A DNA stretch of 52,922 bases from an uncultured Prevotellaceae bacterium. Lineage in GTDB: Bacteria > Bacteroidota > Bacteroidia > Bacteroidales > Bacteroidaceae. How positions within the stretch are numbered: the stretch's first letter is position 1; each line of letters opens with the position of its first letter. The position numbers were made by a program, and so were the translations under genes. Positions 35,496-46,150 of the stretch are shown piece after piece. The stretch is taken from contig CACYRS010000012.1 of NCBI GenBank assembly GCA_902776935.1, positions 1 to 52,922 of the forward strand. The letters are read 5' to 3'. Below the pieces are notes generated by a model. The model was not told where the DNA came from and searched no databases. It saw nothing but the letters and a program-made list of their open reading frames with translations.

Positions 35496-36197
35496 ATGAA
35501 GATAGGAGATAAGGTTAGATTCCTCAGTGAGGTGGGAGGCGGACGTGTTTCCGGCTTTCAGGGAAAGAATATCGTTCTCGTAGAGGATGAGGACGGATTC
35601 GATGTGCCTATGAAGATCAGTGAGGTGGTTGTCGTTGGCGACGAGAGTTATGAGACCACCCGCATGGTAGAGGCAAAGCAACGTGGCTCCCAACAGCCGA
35701 ATGTCTCAAGGGAAGAGGTCGAGACGGAGCCTGCCGATCGTCCTGTCACCTTCCGTGCAAAGCCAGAAGAGCGCAAGGGGGGTGATAAGCTCAGCGCATT
35801 CCTCGCCTTTGTGCCGATGGACGTAAAGGAACTCTCCCAGACCCGCTTTGAGTCGTATTTCGTCAATGACTCCAACTACTATATGCGCTATGTCTACATG
35901 GTGGCCGAGAACAACTCCTGGCAGGTACGTTCCATGGGTGAGGTAGAGCCAAACACAAAGGAGTTTATCGAGGAGTTCGGACGTGAGAACCTCAACGAGA
36001 TAGAGCATGCCTGTGTGCAGATTATCGCATATAAGAAGGATAAGTATTTCCTCCTGAAGCCAACGGTGAATGCTCTGGTGAACATCGACCCGGTGAAGTT
36101 CTATAAGGTCCACACCTTCCGTGAGAATGATTTCTTCGAACAGCCAGCACTCATCTATACCATCATAGAGAATGATGTGCAGAAAGTAAGATTATAA
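35496..36197 (+). CDS. DUF2027 domain protein (MutS2-like N-terminus), short form
   Basis: This 233-residue protein opens with a KOW/MutS2-like small beta-domain (KIGDKVRFLSEVGGGRVSGFQG, FDVPMKISEVVVVG). After a charged linker follows a DUF2027 domain (about 85-230: DKLSAFLAFVPMDV, SYFVNDSNYYMRYVY, EEFGRENLNEI). I recall related Bacteroides proteins as longer, with a C-terminal Smr endonuclease domain; that domain is absent here and the gene stops cleanly. It is in one operon with HAD, MFS and nadE. Function unknown. Confidence 0.75.
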   Translation: MKIGDKVRFLSEVGGGRVSGFQGKNIVLVEDEDGFDVPMKISEVVVVGDESYETTRMVEAKQRGSQQPNVSREEVETEPADRPVTFRAKPEERKGGDKLSAFLAFVPMDVKELSQTRFESYFVNDSNYYMRYVYMVAENNSWQVRSMGEVEPNTKEFIEEFGRENLNEIEHACVQIIAYKKDKYFLLKPTVNALVNIDPVKFYKVHTFRENDFFEQPALIYTIIENDVQKVRL

Positions 36198-36223
36198 ACG
36201 TCATAAGACTAAAACCATAGATT

Positions 36224-38134
36224 ATGAAGTACGGATTTATCAATGTAGCAGCAGCAGTACCTGCAATAAAGGTAGCTGACATCGATTACAATGTGATGCA
36301 GATAGAGAGCCTTATGGCTCAGGCTGAGGGTAAGGGAGTGGAGATACTCGTTACTCCTGAACTGTGCATCACGGGTTATAGTTGCCAGGATCTGTTCAGA
36401 GAGCAGTTGCTGTTGGATAAGTCAGAAGAGGGTATCCTCCAGCTTCTCGACTTCACCCGCAAACTCGATACCATCCTTATCGTCGGAGCACCTGTACTGG
36501 TAAACAGCCTGCTCTACAATTGTGCAGTGGTTATCCAACGAGGACAGATACTTGGTGTGGTACCTAAGACTTATCTCCCCAACTACGGAGAGTTCTATGA
36601 GAAACGCTGGTTTGCCTCCGCCCAGGATCTTAATCCTACAGATATCTATCTTGCAGGCAGTCCTGTTCATGTCAGTTCAGAACCGATACTATTTACCACA
36701 GGCGATGGTGTGAAGTTTGGTGTTGAGATATGCGAGGATGTATGGGCTCCCATTCCTCCAAGCAATAATCTCGCCCTTGCCGGTGCCGACATCGTCTTTA
36801 ATCTCTCTGCCAGCGACGAGCTTATTGGCAAGCATGACTATCTGCGTGGCTTGCTGGCTCAGCAGAGTGCACGTACCATTAGCGGATATGTATATGCCAG
36901 CTGTGGTTTCGGAGAGTCTACACAGGATGTGGTATATGGTGGTAATGCGATGATCTTCGAGAACGGAAGAATCCTTGCCGAGGGTGAGCGCTTCTCTTTC
37001 CAGCCACAGATACAGATCGGGCAGATAGACATAGAGCAACTCCGTACGGAGCGTCGTCAGAACACCACCTTCATCAATGCCCAGCGGGGTGCTCATGCAT
37101 TGCATGTCCCTGCCAAGGCTGTTACCCCCAAGGAATTCGTACTTATACGTGATATCGATGCCCATCCCTTTATTCCAAAGAGCGGTGATATGCAGACCCG
37201 ATGCGAGGAGATACTGAATATCCAGGTGGCAGGCCTCGCAAAACGACTCTATCATATCAATGCCCAGACGGCTGTGATAGGTATCAGCGGAGGTCTCGAC
37301 TCTACCCTTGCTCTTCTCGTTACTGTCAAGGCTTTCGATAAGCTGGGACTCGACCGTAAGGGAATCATCGGAGTCACGATGCCTGGATTCGGTACTACCG
37401 ACCGTACGTATAACAATGCCATCAAACTCATGCAGACTCTTGGCGTCACCATCCGTGAGATAAGCATCGCCAAGGCCGTCACCCAGCATTTCGAGGATAT
37501 CGGCCATGACATGAAACAGCACGATATCACCTACGAGAACTCTCAGGCTCGTGAGCGCACTCAGATTCTTATGGATGTGGCTAATCAGGTGAATGGTATC
37601 GTGGTAGGTACAGGCGACCTCTCAGAGCTTGCTCTTGGATGGGCTACGTATAATGGCGACCACATGTCGATGTATGGTGTCAATGCCGGAGTGCCAAAGA
37701 CACTCATTAGATATCTCGTTAGTTACGTTGCAGGAGAGATGGCTACAGATACATTGCTCGACATCGTTGATACTCCTATCTCTCCAGAGCTTATTCCTGC
37801 TGACGAACAGGGACGTATCAAACAGAAGACAGAGGATCTCGTGGGCCCGTACGAGTTGCATGATTTCTTCATCTACTATTTCCTGCGTTATGGCTTCGGA
37901 CCGGCCAAGATCTACATCATGGCTCAGAAGGCGTTCGCGGATGCATACGATGACGAGACGATAAAGAAGTGGCTCAAGACGTTCTGTCGCCGTTTCTTCA
38001 CCCAGCAGTTCAAACGCTCATGTCTGCCTGATGGACCAAAGGTGGGTTCCGTAAGTCTCTCGCCCCGTGGCGACTGGCGCATGCCGAGCGATGCTTCCTA
38101 CGCCCTCTGGATAAGCGAATGTGATAAACTATAA
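36224..38134 (+). CDS. nadE: Glutamine-dependent NAD+ synthetase
   Basis: NadE makes NAD from deamido-NAD, using glutamine as nitrogen source. The N-terminal nitrilase-fold glutaminase domain (about 1-290) has the triad Glu46 (VTPELCITGY), Lys115 (VPKTYLPNYGEFYE) and Cys170 (VEICEDVWAP). The C-terminal NAD synthetase domain has the P-loop ISGGLDST and GTGDLSELALGW. The 636-residue length matches the two-domain enzyme. It is the last gene of the operon and is followed by a hairpin terminator. Confidence 0.96.
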   Translation: MKYGFINVAAAVPAIKVADIDYNVMQIESLMAQAEGKGVEILVTPELCITGYSCQDLFREQLLLDKSEEGILQLLDFTRKLDTILIVGAPVLVNSLLYNCAVVIQRGQILGVVPKTYLPNYGEFYEKRWFASAQDLNPTDIYLAGSPVHVSSEPILFTTGDGVKFGVEICEDVWAPIPPSNNLALAGADIVFNLSASDELIGKHDYLRGLLAQQSARTISGYVYASCGFGESTQDVVYGGNAMIFENGRILAEGERFSFQPQIQIGQIDIEQLRTERRQNTTFINAQRGAHALHVPAKAVTPKEFVLIRDIDAHPFIPKSGDMQTRCEEILNIQVAGLAKRLYHINAQTAVIGISGGLDSTLALLVTVKAFDKLGLDRKGIIGVTMPGFGTTDRTYNNAIKLMQTLGVTIREISIAKAVTQHFEDIGHDMKQHDITYENSQARERTQILMDVANQVNGIVVGTGDLSELALGWATYNGDHMSMYGVNAGVPKTLIRYLVSYVAGEMATDTLLDIVDTPISPELIPADEQGRIKQKTEDLVGPYELHDFFIYYFLRYGFGPAKIYIMAQKAFADAYDDETIKKWLKTFCRRFFTQQFKRSCLPDGPKVGSVSLSPRGDWRMPSDASYALWISECDKL

Positions 38135-38139
38135 AAAAT

Positions 38140-38172
38140 AATGAGTTAGCTGAATGCTAACTCATTTTTATT
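38140..38172. terminator. Bidirectional terminator between nadE and clpC
   Basis: The stem AATGAGTTAGC (38140-38150) pairs with 38156-38166, loop TGAAT, followed by TTTATTCT. The clpC stop codon (38146-38148) lies in the 5' arm. Confidence 0.8.
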
Positions 38173-40692
38173 CTCATGGAGAGTGATATGGATCGTGGCT
38201 CCTGGTTGCAGGTCGCCATTCACTATAAGGTCACTGATACCATCCTCGATATAATTCTGTATGGCACGCTTCAACGGACGGGCACCAAACTGAACGTCGT
38301 AGCCCTTCGTGGCAACAAACTCCTTTGCCTCCTCAGAGAGGTCGATGCTATAGCCTATCTGCCCGATGCGCTTATAGAGGCCTCTGAGCTCGATGTCGAT
38401 AATCTGTTTGATGGCCTCAAGGTCGAGCTGGTCGAAGGTGATGATCTCATCGAGACGGTTAAGGAACTCTGGCGAGAACTGTTTCGACAGCGCTTTCTGC
38501 ACGATGCTGCGTGCATGCTCCTTATCCTGTTCGTTGAGTGCAAGGCCCGTTCCTGATGTTGAGTTGAAGCCAACGCCTCTTCCGAAATCCTTCAGCTGAC
38601 GTGTTCCTGCGTTCGATGTCATGATAATCACCGTATTACGGAAGTCCACGAAGCGTCCGTTACCATCGGTAAGACGTCCCTCGTCTAATACCTGCAACAG
38701 GAGGTTGAACACATTCGGATGAGCCTTCTCTATCTCATCGAGCAGCACGATAGAGTAGGGGTGACGGCGTACACGCTCTGTCAACTGTCCTCCCTCCTCG
38801 TAACCTACATATCCCGGAGGCGCTCCGATGAGTCGCGATGTATTGAAACTCTCTGTATATTCGCTCATGTCGACACGTATCAGCGCATCGCTGCTACCAA
38901 ACATAAACTCCGCCAGTTTCTTTGCGAGATATGTCTTTCCCACACCCGTAGGACCTAAGAACATAAACACTCCTATAGGATGATTCGGCTCCTTCAGGCC
39001 TACACGGTTTCTCTGGATGGCACGTACCATCTTGTCGATAGCCTTGTCCTGACCTATCACAGAACCCTTCAGCTCCTGCGACATACCCTTCAGACGGATT
39101 CCCTCCTGTTCAGCCATACGCTGCACAGGTACTCCCGTCATCATCGATACCACATCAGCCACCTGCTCAGCATCAACCACCTGACGCTCCTCGCCTTCGC
39201 CGTTCTGCCACTTCTCATTGAGGGCCTTAAGGTCGGTCTCCAGCTTCGTCTGACGATCGCGATAGCCAGCTGCCAGCTCGAAATTCTGATCCTTAACGGC
39301 AGCATTCTTCTGATTCTTCACCTCTGCTATCTCCTTCTCTATCTCAACTATCTCTGGTGGAATCTGGGCATTGGAGAGGTGTACTCGCGATCCTGTCTCG
39401 TCGAGGGCGTCGATAGCCTTGTCAGGCATAAAACGGTCTGTGACATATCGGTCTGTCAATTTGACACATGCCACAAGTGCCTCGTCGGTATATGTCACAT
39501 GATGGTGATGCTCGTAGCGGTCCTTGATGTTACGCAGTATCTGGAGTGTCTCCTCGAAAGTGGTAGGCTCTACCTGAACCTTCTGGAAACGACGCTCCAA
39601 GGCTCCGTCCTTCTCTATCGAGTTACGGTATTCGTCGAGTGTCGTGGCTCCGATGCACTGTATTGTTCCACGAGCCAATGCAGGCTTCATAATGTTGGCA
39701 GCATCCATCGAACCGGGAGTAGATCCGGCTCCTATGATAGTGTGTATCTCATCGATAAAGACTATCACGTCGGGATTAGCCTCTATCTCCTTCATCAGTG
39801 CCTTAAGACGCTCCTCAAACTGTCCGCGATACTTCGTTCCTGCCACTACTCCCGTCATGTCGAGGGTGTAGATACGCTTGCCGAAGAGCATCGGCGAGGT
39901 GCGGTGGTTAGCTATCTGCTGGGCAAGGCCCTCTACGATAGCACTCTTTCCTACACCAGGCTCACCTATAAGTATAGGATTATTCTTCTTTCTGCGACCC
40001 AGTATCTCTATCACTCTCTGTATCTCCTTCTCACGGCCTACGCATGGGTCGAGCTTTCCGTCGTAGGCAGCCTGGGTGAGGTCGGTGCCGAAGGTGTCGA
40101 GCACCGGGGTCTTCGTGTTTTCTTTCCTCTGGGCTGTGGTCGTCGCTCCTGACTTCGCCGAGTTAGAGGACTTTGCTGAAGGGTTGGTGGTATCCTCGAA
40201 TTCCTCCTCGTCTTCGTCGGGAAGACCGATGCCGTTGGTGATACCGCTCGTCGTCTGAGGGGCGCGAAGTATCGTCACTGTATCTTCGTAGTTCATATCA
40301 TTTAATTCTAACACTTGTTTGGCACCGTTGTTGGCTGCATCGTGGAGGATGGCCAACAGCAGGTGCTGTTCCTTAACGTTTGTCGATCTGTCCATACGTG
40401 CCTCAAGCACAGCCAACTTAAGGATATTGCTGGCTTTCTCATTGAGCACCAGCTCATGAGTGTATATCGGCATACCAAGCTCATCCTCCCTTACTCTGTT
40501 CTCGAGTTCGGTCTTTATGTTCTGAAGATTAAGGTTCAGACGGTTGAAGGTGTCAATCACCATACCGTCCTTCATCCTCAGCAGACCAAGCAACAGGTGT
40601 TCCGGCCCTACTGACCTGCTTGCCAGACGGGCGGCTTCCTCACGAGAGTATGACAGTATTTCAGATACTTTGGGTGAAAACTGACTGGACAT
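38146..40692 (-). CDS. clpC: ClpC-type ATP-dependent protease ATPase subunit
   Basis: This 848-residue Hsp100 unfoldase feeds substrates to ClpP. It has an N-terminal Clp_N double repeat (about 1-150), AAA-1 with GEPGVGKSA and [14 protein letters not shown], and a UVR-like coiled segment between the AAA domains ([19 protein letters not shown]). AAA-2 has [16 protein letters not shown], and a D2-small domain ends the protein. The UVR segment and its length favour ClpC over ClpB or ClpA. It is monocistronic on the minus strand, divergent from gyrA. Confidence 0.94.
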   Translation of the reverse strand: MSSQFSPKVSEILSYSREEAARLASRSVGPEHLLLGLLRMKDGMVIDTFNRLNLNLQNIKTELENRVREDELGMPIYTHELVLNEKASNILKLAVLEARMDRSTNVKEQHLLLAILHDAANNGAKQVLELNDMNYEDTVTILRAPQTTSGITNGIGLPDEDEEEFEDTTNPSAKSSNSAKSGATTTAQRKENTKTPVLDTFGTDLTQAAYDGKLDPCVGREKEIQRVIEILGRRKKNNPILIGEPGVGKSAIVEGLAQQIANHRTSPMLFGKRIYTLDMTGVVAGTKYRGQFEERLKALMKEIEANPDVIVFIDEIHTIIGAGSTPGSMDAANIMKPALARGTIQCIGATTLDEYRNSIEKDGALERRFQKVQVEPTTFEETLQILRNIKDRYEHHHHVTYTDEALVACVKLTDRYVTDRFMPDKAIDALDETGSRVHLSNAQIPPEIVEIEKEIAEVKNQKNAAVKDQNFELAAGYRDRQTKLETDLKALNEKWQNGEGEERQVVDAEQVADVVSMMTGVPVQRMAEQEGIRLKGMSQELKGSVIGQDKAIDKMVRAIQRNRVGLKEPNHPIGVFMFLGPTGVGKTYLAKKLAEFMFGSSDALIRVDMSEYTESFNTSRLIGAPPGYVGYEEGGQLTERVRRHPYSIVLLDEIEKAHPNVFNLLLQVLDEGRLTDGNGRFVDFRNTVIIMTSNAGTRQLKDFGRGVGFNSTSGTGLALNEQDKEHARSIVQKALSKQFSPEFLNRLDEIITFDQLDLEAIKQIIDIELRGLYKRIGQIGYSIDLSEEAKEFVATKGYDVQFGARPLKRAIQNYIEDGISDLIVNGDLQPGATIHITLHENKNELAFS

Positions 40693-40753
40693 TATTATAT
40701 TTATTACCTTATTATTATACTTCTAAAATTACTATTTTATCCCTCTTTGGGGG

Positions 40754-40761
40754 CAAAGTTA
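40754..40761 (-). promoter_or_regulatory. -7 box of clpC
   Basis: The minus strand reads TAACTTTGCCCCC, 61 bases before the ATG. No clear -33 element at the standard distance and no obvious heat-shock operator (for example CIRCE) was seen. Confidence 0.6.
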
Positions 40762-40826
40762 CAATATTTCTTGCAAACATCGTGCCAAATAATCCGAAAA
40801 CTTTCCGCTAAATATACTTAAAAGGT

Positions 40827-40857
40827 TTGGTGGGAACAGAAAAAATAACTACCTTTG
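40827..40857 (+). promoter_or_regulatory. Promoter of gyrA
   Basis: TACCTTTG (40850-40857) with TTG at 40827-40829, 20 bases upstream. The transcript has a leader of roughly 108 bases before the ATG at 40972. Confidence 0.8.
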
Positions 40858-40971
40858 CACGGTTAAAAAACGCGTCAGCGGGCTTAAAAAGTGCCTTAAA
40901 CGCGAAATCCGTCTTTTCAAGCGGAGCTGAAAATAGTACAATAGTAAATAGTAAAATAGTCAAATATAAAG

Positions 40972-43500
40972 ATGGATCAGACATTCGACAACGACAGAAT
41001 TATTAAGATCAACATCGAGGAAGAGATGAAATCGAGCTACATCGACTACTCTATGTCAGTCATTGTGGCACGTGCCCTCCCTGATGTTCGCGACGGCTTC
41101 AAGCCCGTTCATCGCCGTATCCTCTACGGAATGATGAACATCAACAACGTATCAACCCAGCCATATAAGAAATGTGCACGTGTAGTAGGTGAGGTGCTTG
41201 GTAAGTATCACCCTCATGGCGACTCTTCGGTATATGGAGCCCTCGTCCGTATGGCTCAGGACTGGAACATGCGTTACACACTGGTTGACGGTCAGGGTAA
41301 CTTCGGCTCTGTAGACGGTGACTCTCCAGCGGCCATGCGTTATACTGAGTGCCGACTCTCAAAGATGGGTGAGCACATCATGGACGACCTCGAGAAGGAG
41401 ACCGTTGACATGACCAACAACTTCGACGACTCACTCGTTGAGCCAACAGTTATGCCAACTAAGATTCCTAACCTGCTGGTTAACGGCGGTAACGGTATCG
41501 CAGTAGGTATGGCAACCAACATGCCTACCCACAATCTGGGTGAGGTTATCGACGGTTGCTGTGCTTATATCGACAATCCCGACATCGACACTGACGGACT
41601 GATGCAGTATATCCCAGGTCCCGACTTCCCGACAGGAGCATATATCTATGGTCTTCAGGGTGTAAGGGATGCCTACGAGACTGGTCGTGGCCGTATCGTG
41701 ATGCGTGCCAAGGCAGAGATCGAGAGTGGCGAGACCCACGACAAGATTGTTGTGACAGAGATTCCTTACGGAGTAAACAAGGCCGACCTCGTGGCATATA
41801 TCGCCGACCTGGCCAACCAGCATAAGATTGAGGGTGTGGCAAATGTCAACGATGAGTCAGGCCGTCAGGGTATGCGTATCGTTGTCGACTGCAAGCGTGA
41901 TGCTAATGCCAACGTGCTCCTCAACAAGCTCTTCAAGATGACAGCTCTGCAGAGTTCATTCTCTGTAAACAATATCGCTCTGGTGAAGGGACGTCCACGT
42001 CTGCTCACCCTGAAGGAGTGTGTGAAGTACTTCGTTGAACATCGTCATGATGTAACTATCCGTCGTACCAAGTACGACCTTCGCAAGGCTCAGGAGCGTG
42101 CTCATATCCTCGAGGGATTGATCATCGCCGTAAACAATATCGACGAGGTAGTACACATTATTAGAAACAGTAAGACCCCAACCGACGCTCAGCGTAACCT
42201 GGAGGCCCGCTTCGAGTTGGACGAGCTCCAGTCGAAGGCTATCGTAGATATGCGTCTTGCACAGTTGACAGGCCTGCGTGTCGACCAGCTCCACCAGGAG
42301 TTCGACGACCTGCAGAAGCTCATCGCAGAGTTGCAGGAGATCCTCGACAACCCAGAGCGTTGTAAGGAGGTGATGAAGCAGGATCTGCAGGAGGTGAAGG
42401 AGAAGTATGGCGACGAGCGTCGTACAGAGATCATCCCATTCGACCACGAGTTTAATGCAGAGGACTTCTATCCCGACGATCCAGTGGTTATCACCATCTC
42501 TCACATGGGATATATCAAGCGCACACCGCTTGTCGACTTCCATGAGCAGGGCAGGGGAGGTGTCGGAGCCAAGGCTGCCCGCCATCGCGACAACGACTTC
42601 ACAGAGTATATCTATCCTGCCACGATGCACAACACGCTGCTCTTCTTCACTCAGAAGGGTCGCTGCTACTGGCAGAAGTGCTACGAGATACCTGAGGGCG
42701 ACAAGAACTCTAAGGGCCGTGCCATCCAGAACATGCTGAACATCGAGCCCGATGACTCTATCAATGCCGTTCTGCGTATCAAGAACTTCAATGATGAGGA
42801 GTTCATGCAGTCTCACTATGTAGTATTCGCTACCAAGCAGGGTGTCATCAAGAAGACCCGCCTCGATGCATATAAGAACGTACGTGCCGCTGGTGTCATC
42901 GCCATCAATATCAACGAGGGCGACGAGGTGGTAGGCGTTCGCCTGACCAACGGCCATAATGAGCTGCTGCTCGCCAACCGCAACGGACGTGCCGTACGCT
43001 TCGACGAGAGCGATGTCCGTACCATGGGTCGTGTGGCTACCGGTGTTATCGGCATGCGCCTCGATGGTGGCGACGATGAGGTAGTAGGCATGGTATGCGT
43101 AAACGATCCTCAGACAGAGACCATCATGGTAGTCAGCGAGAATGGCTACGGCAAGCGCTCTGAGGTTGAGGACTATCGTAAGACGGCCCGTGGTGCCAAG
43201 GGAGTCAAGACCCTCGCTGTTACCGAGAAGACAGGCCGTCTGGTAGCTATCAAGGTGGTTACCGACGAGAACGACCTTATGATTATCAACAAGAGCGGTA
43301 TCCTTATCCGTCTGAAGGTAGCCGATGTACGTGTCATGGGTCGTGCCACCCAGGGTGTACGTCTCATCAACCTCACCAAGAAGAATGATACCATCGCTAG
43401 CGTATGTAAGGTGATGCACTCTGATGATGCCGACGACGGTGCTGAGGAGGCAGAGGTAATCAACGAGGTTGTAGAGCCAGAGACTCCAAACAATGAATAA
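40972..43500 (+). CDS. gyrA: DNA gyrase subunit A
   Basis: GyrA cuts and rejoins DNA during supercoiling. The breakage-reunion domain has the catalytic Tyr124 ([12 protein letters not shown]) and the quinolone-pocket sequence [12 protein letters not shown] (residues 80-91). In it the position matching E. coli Asp87 is Gly89. The C-terminal beta-pinwheel has repeated segments, including the GyrA-box-like [11 protein letters not shown] that separates gyrase from topo IV. The protein ends in an acidic tail ([17 protein letters not shown]). At 842 residues it is normal. Codon use is strongly biased to C-ending codons, as in highly expressed genes. Confidence 0.96.
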   Translation: MDQTFDNDRIIKINIEEEMKSSYIDYSMSVIVARALPDVRDGFKPVHRRILYGMMNINNVSTQPYKKCARVVGEVLGKYHPHGDSSVYGALVRMAQDWNMRYTLVDGQGNFGSVDGDSPAAMRYTECRLSKMGEHIMDDLEKETVDMTNNFDDSLVEPTVMPTKIPNLLVNGGNGIAVGMATNMPTHNLGEVIDGCCAYIDNPDIDTDGLMQYIPGPDFPTGAYIYGLQGVRDAYETGRGRIVMRAKAEIESGETHDKIVVTEIPYGVNKADLVAYIADLANQHKIEGVANVNDESGRQGMRIVVDCKRDANANVLLNKLFKMTALQSSFSVNNIALVKGRPRLLTLKECVKYFVEHRHDVTIRRTKYDLRKAQERAHILEGLIIAVNNIDEVVHIIRNSKTPTDAQRNLEARFELDELQSKAIVDMRLAQLTGLRVDQLHQEFDDLQKLIAELQEILDNPERCKEVMKQDLQEVKEKYGDERRTEIIPFDHEFNAEDFYPDDPVVITISHMGYIKRTPLVDFHEQGRGGVGAKAARHRDNDFTEYIYPATMHNTLLFFTQKGRCYWQKCYEIPEGDKNSKGRAIQNMLNIEPDDSINAVLRIKNFNDEEFMQSHYVVFATKQGVIKKTRLDAYKNVRAAGVIAININEGDEVVGVRLTNGHNELLLANRNGRAVRFDESDVRTMGRVATGVIGMRLDGGDDEVVGMVCVNDPQTETIMVVSENGYGKRSEVEDYRKTARGAKGVKTLAVTEKTGRLVAIKVVTDENDLMIINKSGILIRLKVADVRVMGRATQGVRLINLTKKNDTIASVCKVMHSDDADDGAEEAEVINEVVEPETPNNE

Positions 43501-43542
43501 TTACAATTTATAATAACATTTATAACCAATTTTTTTAGGCTT

Positions 43543-44769
43543 ATGAAAAAATTAATGATGATGGCAATGATGTTTGTAGCAAGCGCTACAGCATTTGCCG
43601 GTGACAGCGATGCCTTTAAGGCGTTTAAGAAGGCTATCAAGGGTCTGGGCTATGCAGAGGCAGAGACACTTGTTAAAAACTCTGTTGGTCAGTTTGCTAA
43701 CGCTCAGGAGAAGGCTGCAGCCTACAACATGCTCGTAGAGCTGGCTCTTGACGATTTCAACAAGCAGAGCACTATCGTTACCGAGAACCAGCTGGCAAAA
43801 CAGATGGGTAAGGAAGAGAAGCCTGTTGACAACGCTGCAATGTCAGCTGCAGCCCTCAATGCTCTTTTGAATGGTATCGAGTGCGACAAGTACGACCAGA
43901 TGCCAAACGAGAAGGGTAAGGTGGCTCCGAAGTTTGCCTCTAAGAACGCTCAGCGTCTGTGGGTTGCTCCTCGTAACCAGCTTGTAAACGCTGGCCAGGA
44001 TGCTCTCACTGAAAAGGATCAGGCAACAGCTCGTAAATACTGGCAGGCATTCGTAGAGAGCGACGCTGCTCCTCTCTTCAAGGAGTGCGATCGTGCCTCT
44101 CAGGCTCCTTTCTTCGGACAGGTTGCACGTTTTGCTGCCATCTTCGCATATCAGGATAAGGATATGGCCAAGGCTCTCCAGCTCGCTGAGGTTGCTATGA
44201 AGGACTCTGCAGAGTATGAGAATGCCCTCAACCTGAAGCTCGAGATTCTCGGCAATGACCTGAAGACCAAGGCTGACACTCTGCAGTATGCTGAGAAGCT
44301 GAAGGAGCTTTATGCTGAGCACAAGACCAACGGTATCATGGAGAAGCTCTACAACACATACCTCGGACTTGGTCAGGCTGATGATGCCAACAAGCTGCTC
44401 GACAGCGTTCTCGCTGCCGATCCAACAAACTTCGTAGCTCTTGCCGACAAGGGTCTGTCTCTGCTTACAGCTCAGAAGGCTGCTGAGGCTATCGAGTATC
44501 TGAAGAAGGCTTTCGAGGTTAAGCCCGACAATGCTGTTATCGCTACCTATACTGGTACTGCTTACAGCGTATACGCTCAGGATACCGAGGATGCTGCCAA
44601 GAAGAAGGAACTCTACAAGGAGGCTATCAAGTACTTCGACAAGGCTAAGGAGCTCGACCCAGACCGTATGCAGAGCAACTGGGGTTACAACCGCTACAAT
44701 GCTTATTACAACTACTACGGCGAGAATGCTCCTGAGACAAAGCAGGCAGAGGCTGATAGCAAGAACTAA
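43543..44769 (+). CDS. Secreted TPR-repeat protein
   Basis: This 408-residue protein has a signal peptide (1-19, MMMAMMFVASATAFAG). The remainder is mostly helical, with TPR motifs in the C-terminal half (for example DDANKLLDSVLAADPTNFVALADKGLSLL, quoted in part, and EAIEYLKKAFEVKPDN). It is probably periplasmic and acts as a protein-interaction scaffold. It lies 42 bases after gyrA with no TAnnTTTG box between, so it may be read with gyrA; codon bias is equally strong, suggesting high expression. It ends before a hairpin terminator. No specific family is recognised. Confidence 0.8.
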   Translation: MKKLMMMAMMFVASATAFAGDSDAFKAFKKAIKGLGYAEAETLVKNSVGQFANAQEKAAAYNMLVELALDDFNKQSTIVTENQLAKQMGKEEKPVDNAAMSAAALNALLNGIECDKYDQMPNEKGKVAPKFASKNAQRLWVAPRNQLVNAGQDALTEKDQATARKYWQAFVESDAAPLFKECDRASQAPFFGQVARFAAIFAYQDKDMAKALQLAEVAMKDSAEYENALNLKLEILGNDLKTKADTLQYAEKLKELYAEHKTNGIMEKLYNTYLGLGQADDANKLLDSVLAADPTNFVALADKGLSLLTAQKAAEAIEYLKKAFEVKPDNAVIATYTGTAYSVYAQDTEDAAKKKELYKEAIKYFDKAKELDPDRMQSNWGYNRYNAYYNYYGENAPETKQAEADSKN

Positions 44770-44792
44770 TAAGTTAATACATTAAAGAACCC

Positions 44793-44823
44793 AAAAGCCG
44801 GAAGCGAAAACTTCCGGCTTTTT
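44793..44823 (+). terminator. Terminator after the TPR gene; one of a pair of inverted identical hairpins
   Basis: The stem AAAAGCCGGAAG (44793-44804) pairs with 44811-44822 around loop CGAAAA, then ends in T's. The core recurs exactly, in inverted orientation, at 47331-47351. Confidence 0.9.
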
Positions 44824-44830
44824 CAAAGTG

Positions 44831-45784
44831 ATGCAGATGACCATTATATGTTCCTTGCTCCATTTGCTGGTAGACGGTTTATGTGTGTGCTGTCTATATA
44901 TGGTGGCATCGGCTTTTTCTTCATCGCATCTTGTAGGCATTTTTCTTTCCTATAATATATTGGCATTCCTGACACAGCCTCTGACAGGAATTATGGCCGA
45001 TAGAATTGAACGCAAACACTGGCTGCTGTTAGCCTCTGTCCTGTTGCTGACGATGGCTTGTTTGGCAACGTCAGTAGTAGTAAACTTGAGATTATCGGCT
45101 CATGGCGTAATGATTGTGGCTATTCTTCTGGGAATAGGCAACTCGTTGTTTCATGCCTGGGGAGGAAAACAAGTTGCAGTCAAATCTGGCAACGACATCC
45201 GTGCTCTTGGAACTTTTGTGTCAACTGGCGCCTTTGGATTATCCCTTGGCATCGTTTTTTTCTCATGGCCGTTAATATATGTGTTTCTGATTTCTATCTG
45301 CCTGTTGTCGATAGTTTATCTGAATCTTGACTTCAGGTCAACTAATGCAACGACCACTGATAAGATGTCTGTACATCGGTTTAGCAGGTTATTTGTCAGT
45401 CTGTCCTTGCTGGCATTAATGCTTGCTGTGATGTTAAGGTCGAATTTGGGCGAGACTTTCACTGGAGGCATTCCGAAGAGTGCTTGCTTGATACTTCTTA
45501 TTGGATTTCTTTCCATGCTTGGTAAGATGGCTGGCGGATGGCTCGTACGGTATATGGGAATCGTAAGGATGCTGGTATTAGTGGTATTACTTACTGTGGT
45601 ATGCTTTGTATTCAGGAGTCAGGGGTTGGCAGTGCTTCTTCTGGGCTTGTTCGCAGTCAATTGCACTATGCCATTGACATTATATCTTGCTAATCTGGTG
45701 CTGCCCAGACATGAGGGACTGGCTTTCGGATTACTTGCATCTGCACTTATTCCTGGTTATTTATTAGCTATCTATAGCCTATGA
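44831..45784 (+). CDS. MFS-like integral membrane protein
   Basis: This hydrophobic protein of about 317 residues has roughly ten membrane segments and an MFS-like loop (GIMADRIERKHWLLL). The stretch GIGNSLFHAWGGKQVA resembles fosmidomycin-resistance (Fsr)-type transporters. It is shorter than the usual 380-400 residues. An adjacent GTG (44828) could add one residue; ATG 44831 is preferred. The start lies only about 9 bases after the terminator hairpin and no promoter is visible, so expression would need read-through. It overlaps the next gene by 4 bases (ATGA). Substrate unknown. Confidence 0.65.
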   Translation: MQMTIICSLLHLLVDGLCVCCLYMVASAFSSSHLVGIFLSYNILAFLTQPLTGIMADRIERKHWLLLASVLLLTMACLATSVVVNLRLSAHGVMIVAILLGIGNSLFHAWGGKQVAVKSGNDIRALGTFVSTGAFGLSLGIVFFSWPLIYVFLISICLLSIVYLNLDFRSTNATTTDKMSVHRFSRLFVSLSLLALMLAVMLRSNLGETFTGGIPKSACLILLIGFLSMLGKMAGGWLVRYMGIVRMLVLVVLLTVVCFVFRSQGLAVLLLGLFAVNCTMPLTLYLANLVLPRHEGLAFGLLASALIPGYLLAIYSL

Positions 45785-46122
45785 TCATTTCCATGCTGCT
45801 CCTTGCCCTCATATCAACGGTTCTGATAGAATTCGTAGTATTATTGCTCTTAGGTGAACGGAGTATGGTGGTGCTTGGCTCGTCTGTCGTCATCAATATT
45901 CTCACCAATATCCCTCTGAACCTTTATGTTATTTACATCGACAACAGTGTGCTGACTGTTGTTTTTGGTGAGCTTATTGTTGTTGTCATCGAGGCATTTT
46001 GCTACTTTCTTCTCCTTCGCCACCTCTCCCGGGCATTCATATACAGTTCGCTGTGTAACTCCATTAGCTTCCTGACAGGTGTGCTGGTGGAACTCCTAAT
46101 AGTATATTTTCAAAGCAATTAG
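45781..46122 (+). CDS. Small integral membrane protein
   Basis: This 113-residue protein is almost all membrane, with about four hydrophobic segments (2-24, 33-53, 58-80, 88-109). A pair of acidic residues (Glu17, Glu64) lies within them. It starts in the stop codon of the MFS-like gene (ATGA), so the two are co-translated and may work together. I do not recognise a family. Confidence 0.65.
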   Translation: MIISMLLLALISTVLIEFVVLLLLGERSMVVLGSSVVINILTNIPLNLYVIYIDNSVLTVVFGELIVVVIEAFCYFLLLRHLSRAFIYSSLCNSISFLTGVLVELLIVYFQSN

Positions 46123-46150
46123 AATATAAACCTATTAAAAAATATCGATT

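Noticed and set aside
38980-40152. A 390-codon open frame on the plus strand opposite clpC
   Set aside because: It is a shadow of clpC, whose AAA motifs are clear. The product shows no domain, is rich in Leu/His/Tyr/Cys as antisense frames are, and has no promoter.
41956-43419. A 487-codon open frame on the minus strand opposite gyrA
   Set aside because: It is an antisense shadow caused by the strong C-ending codon bias of gyrA. No recognisable motif or start context.
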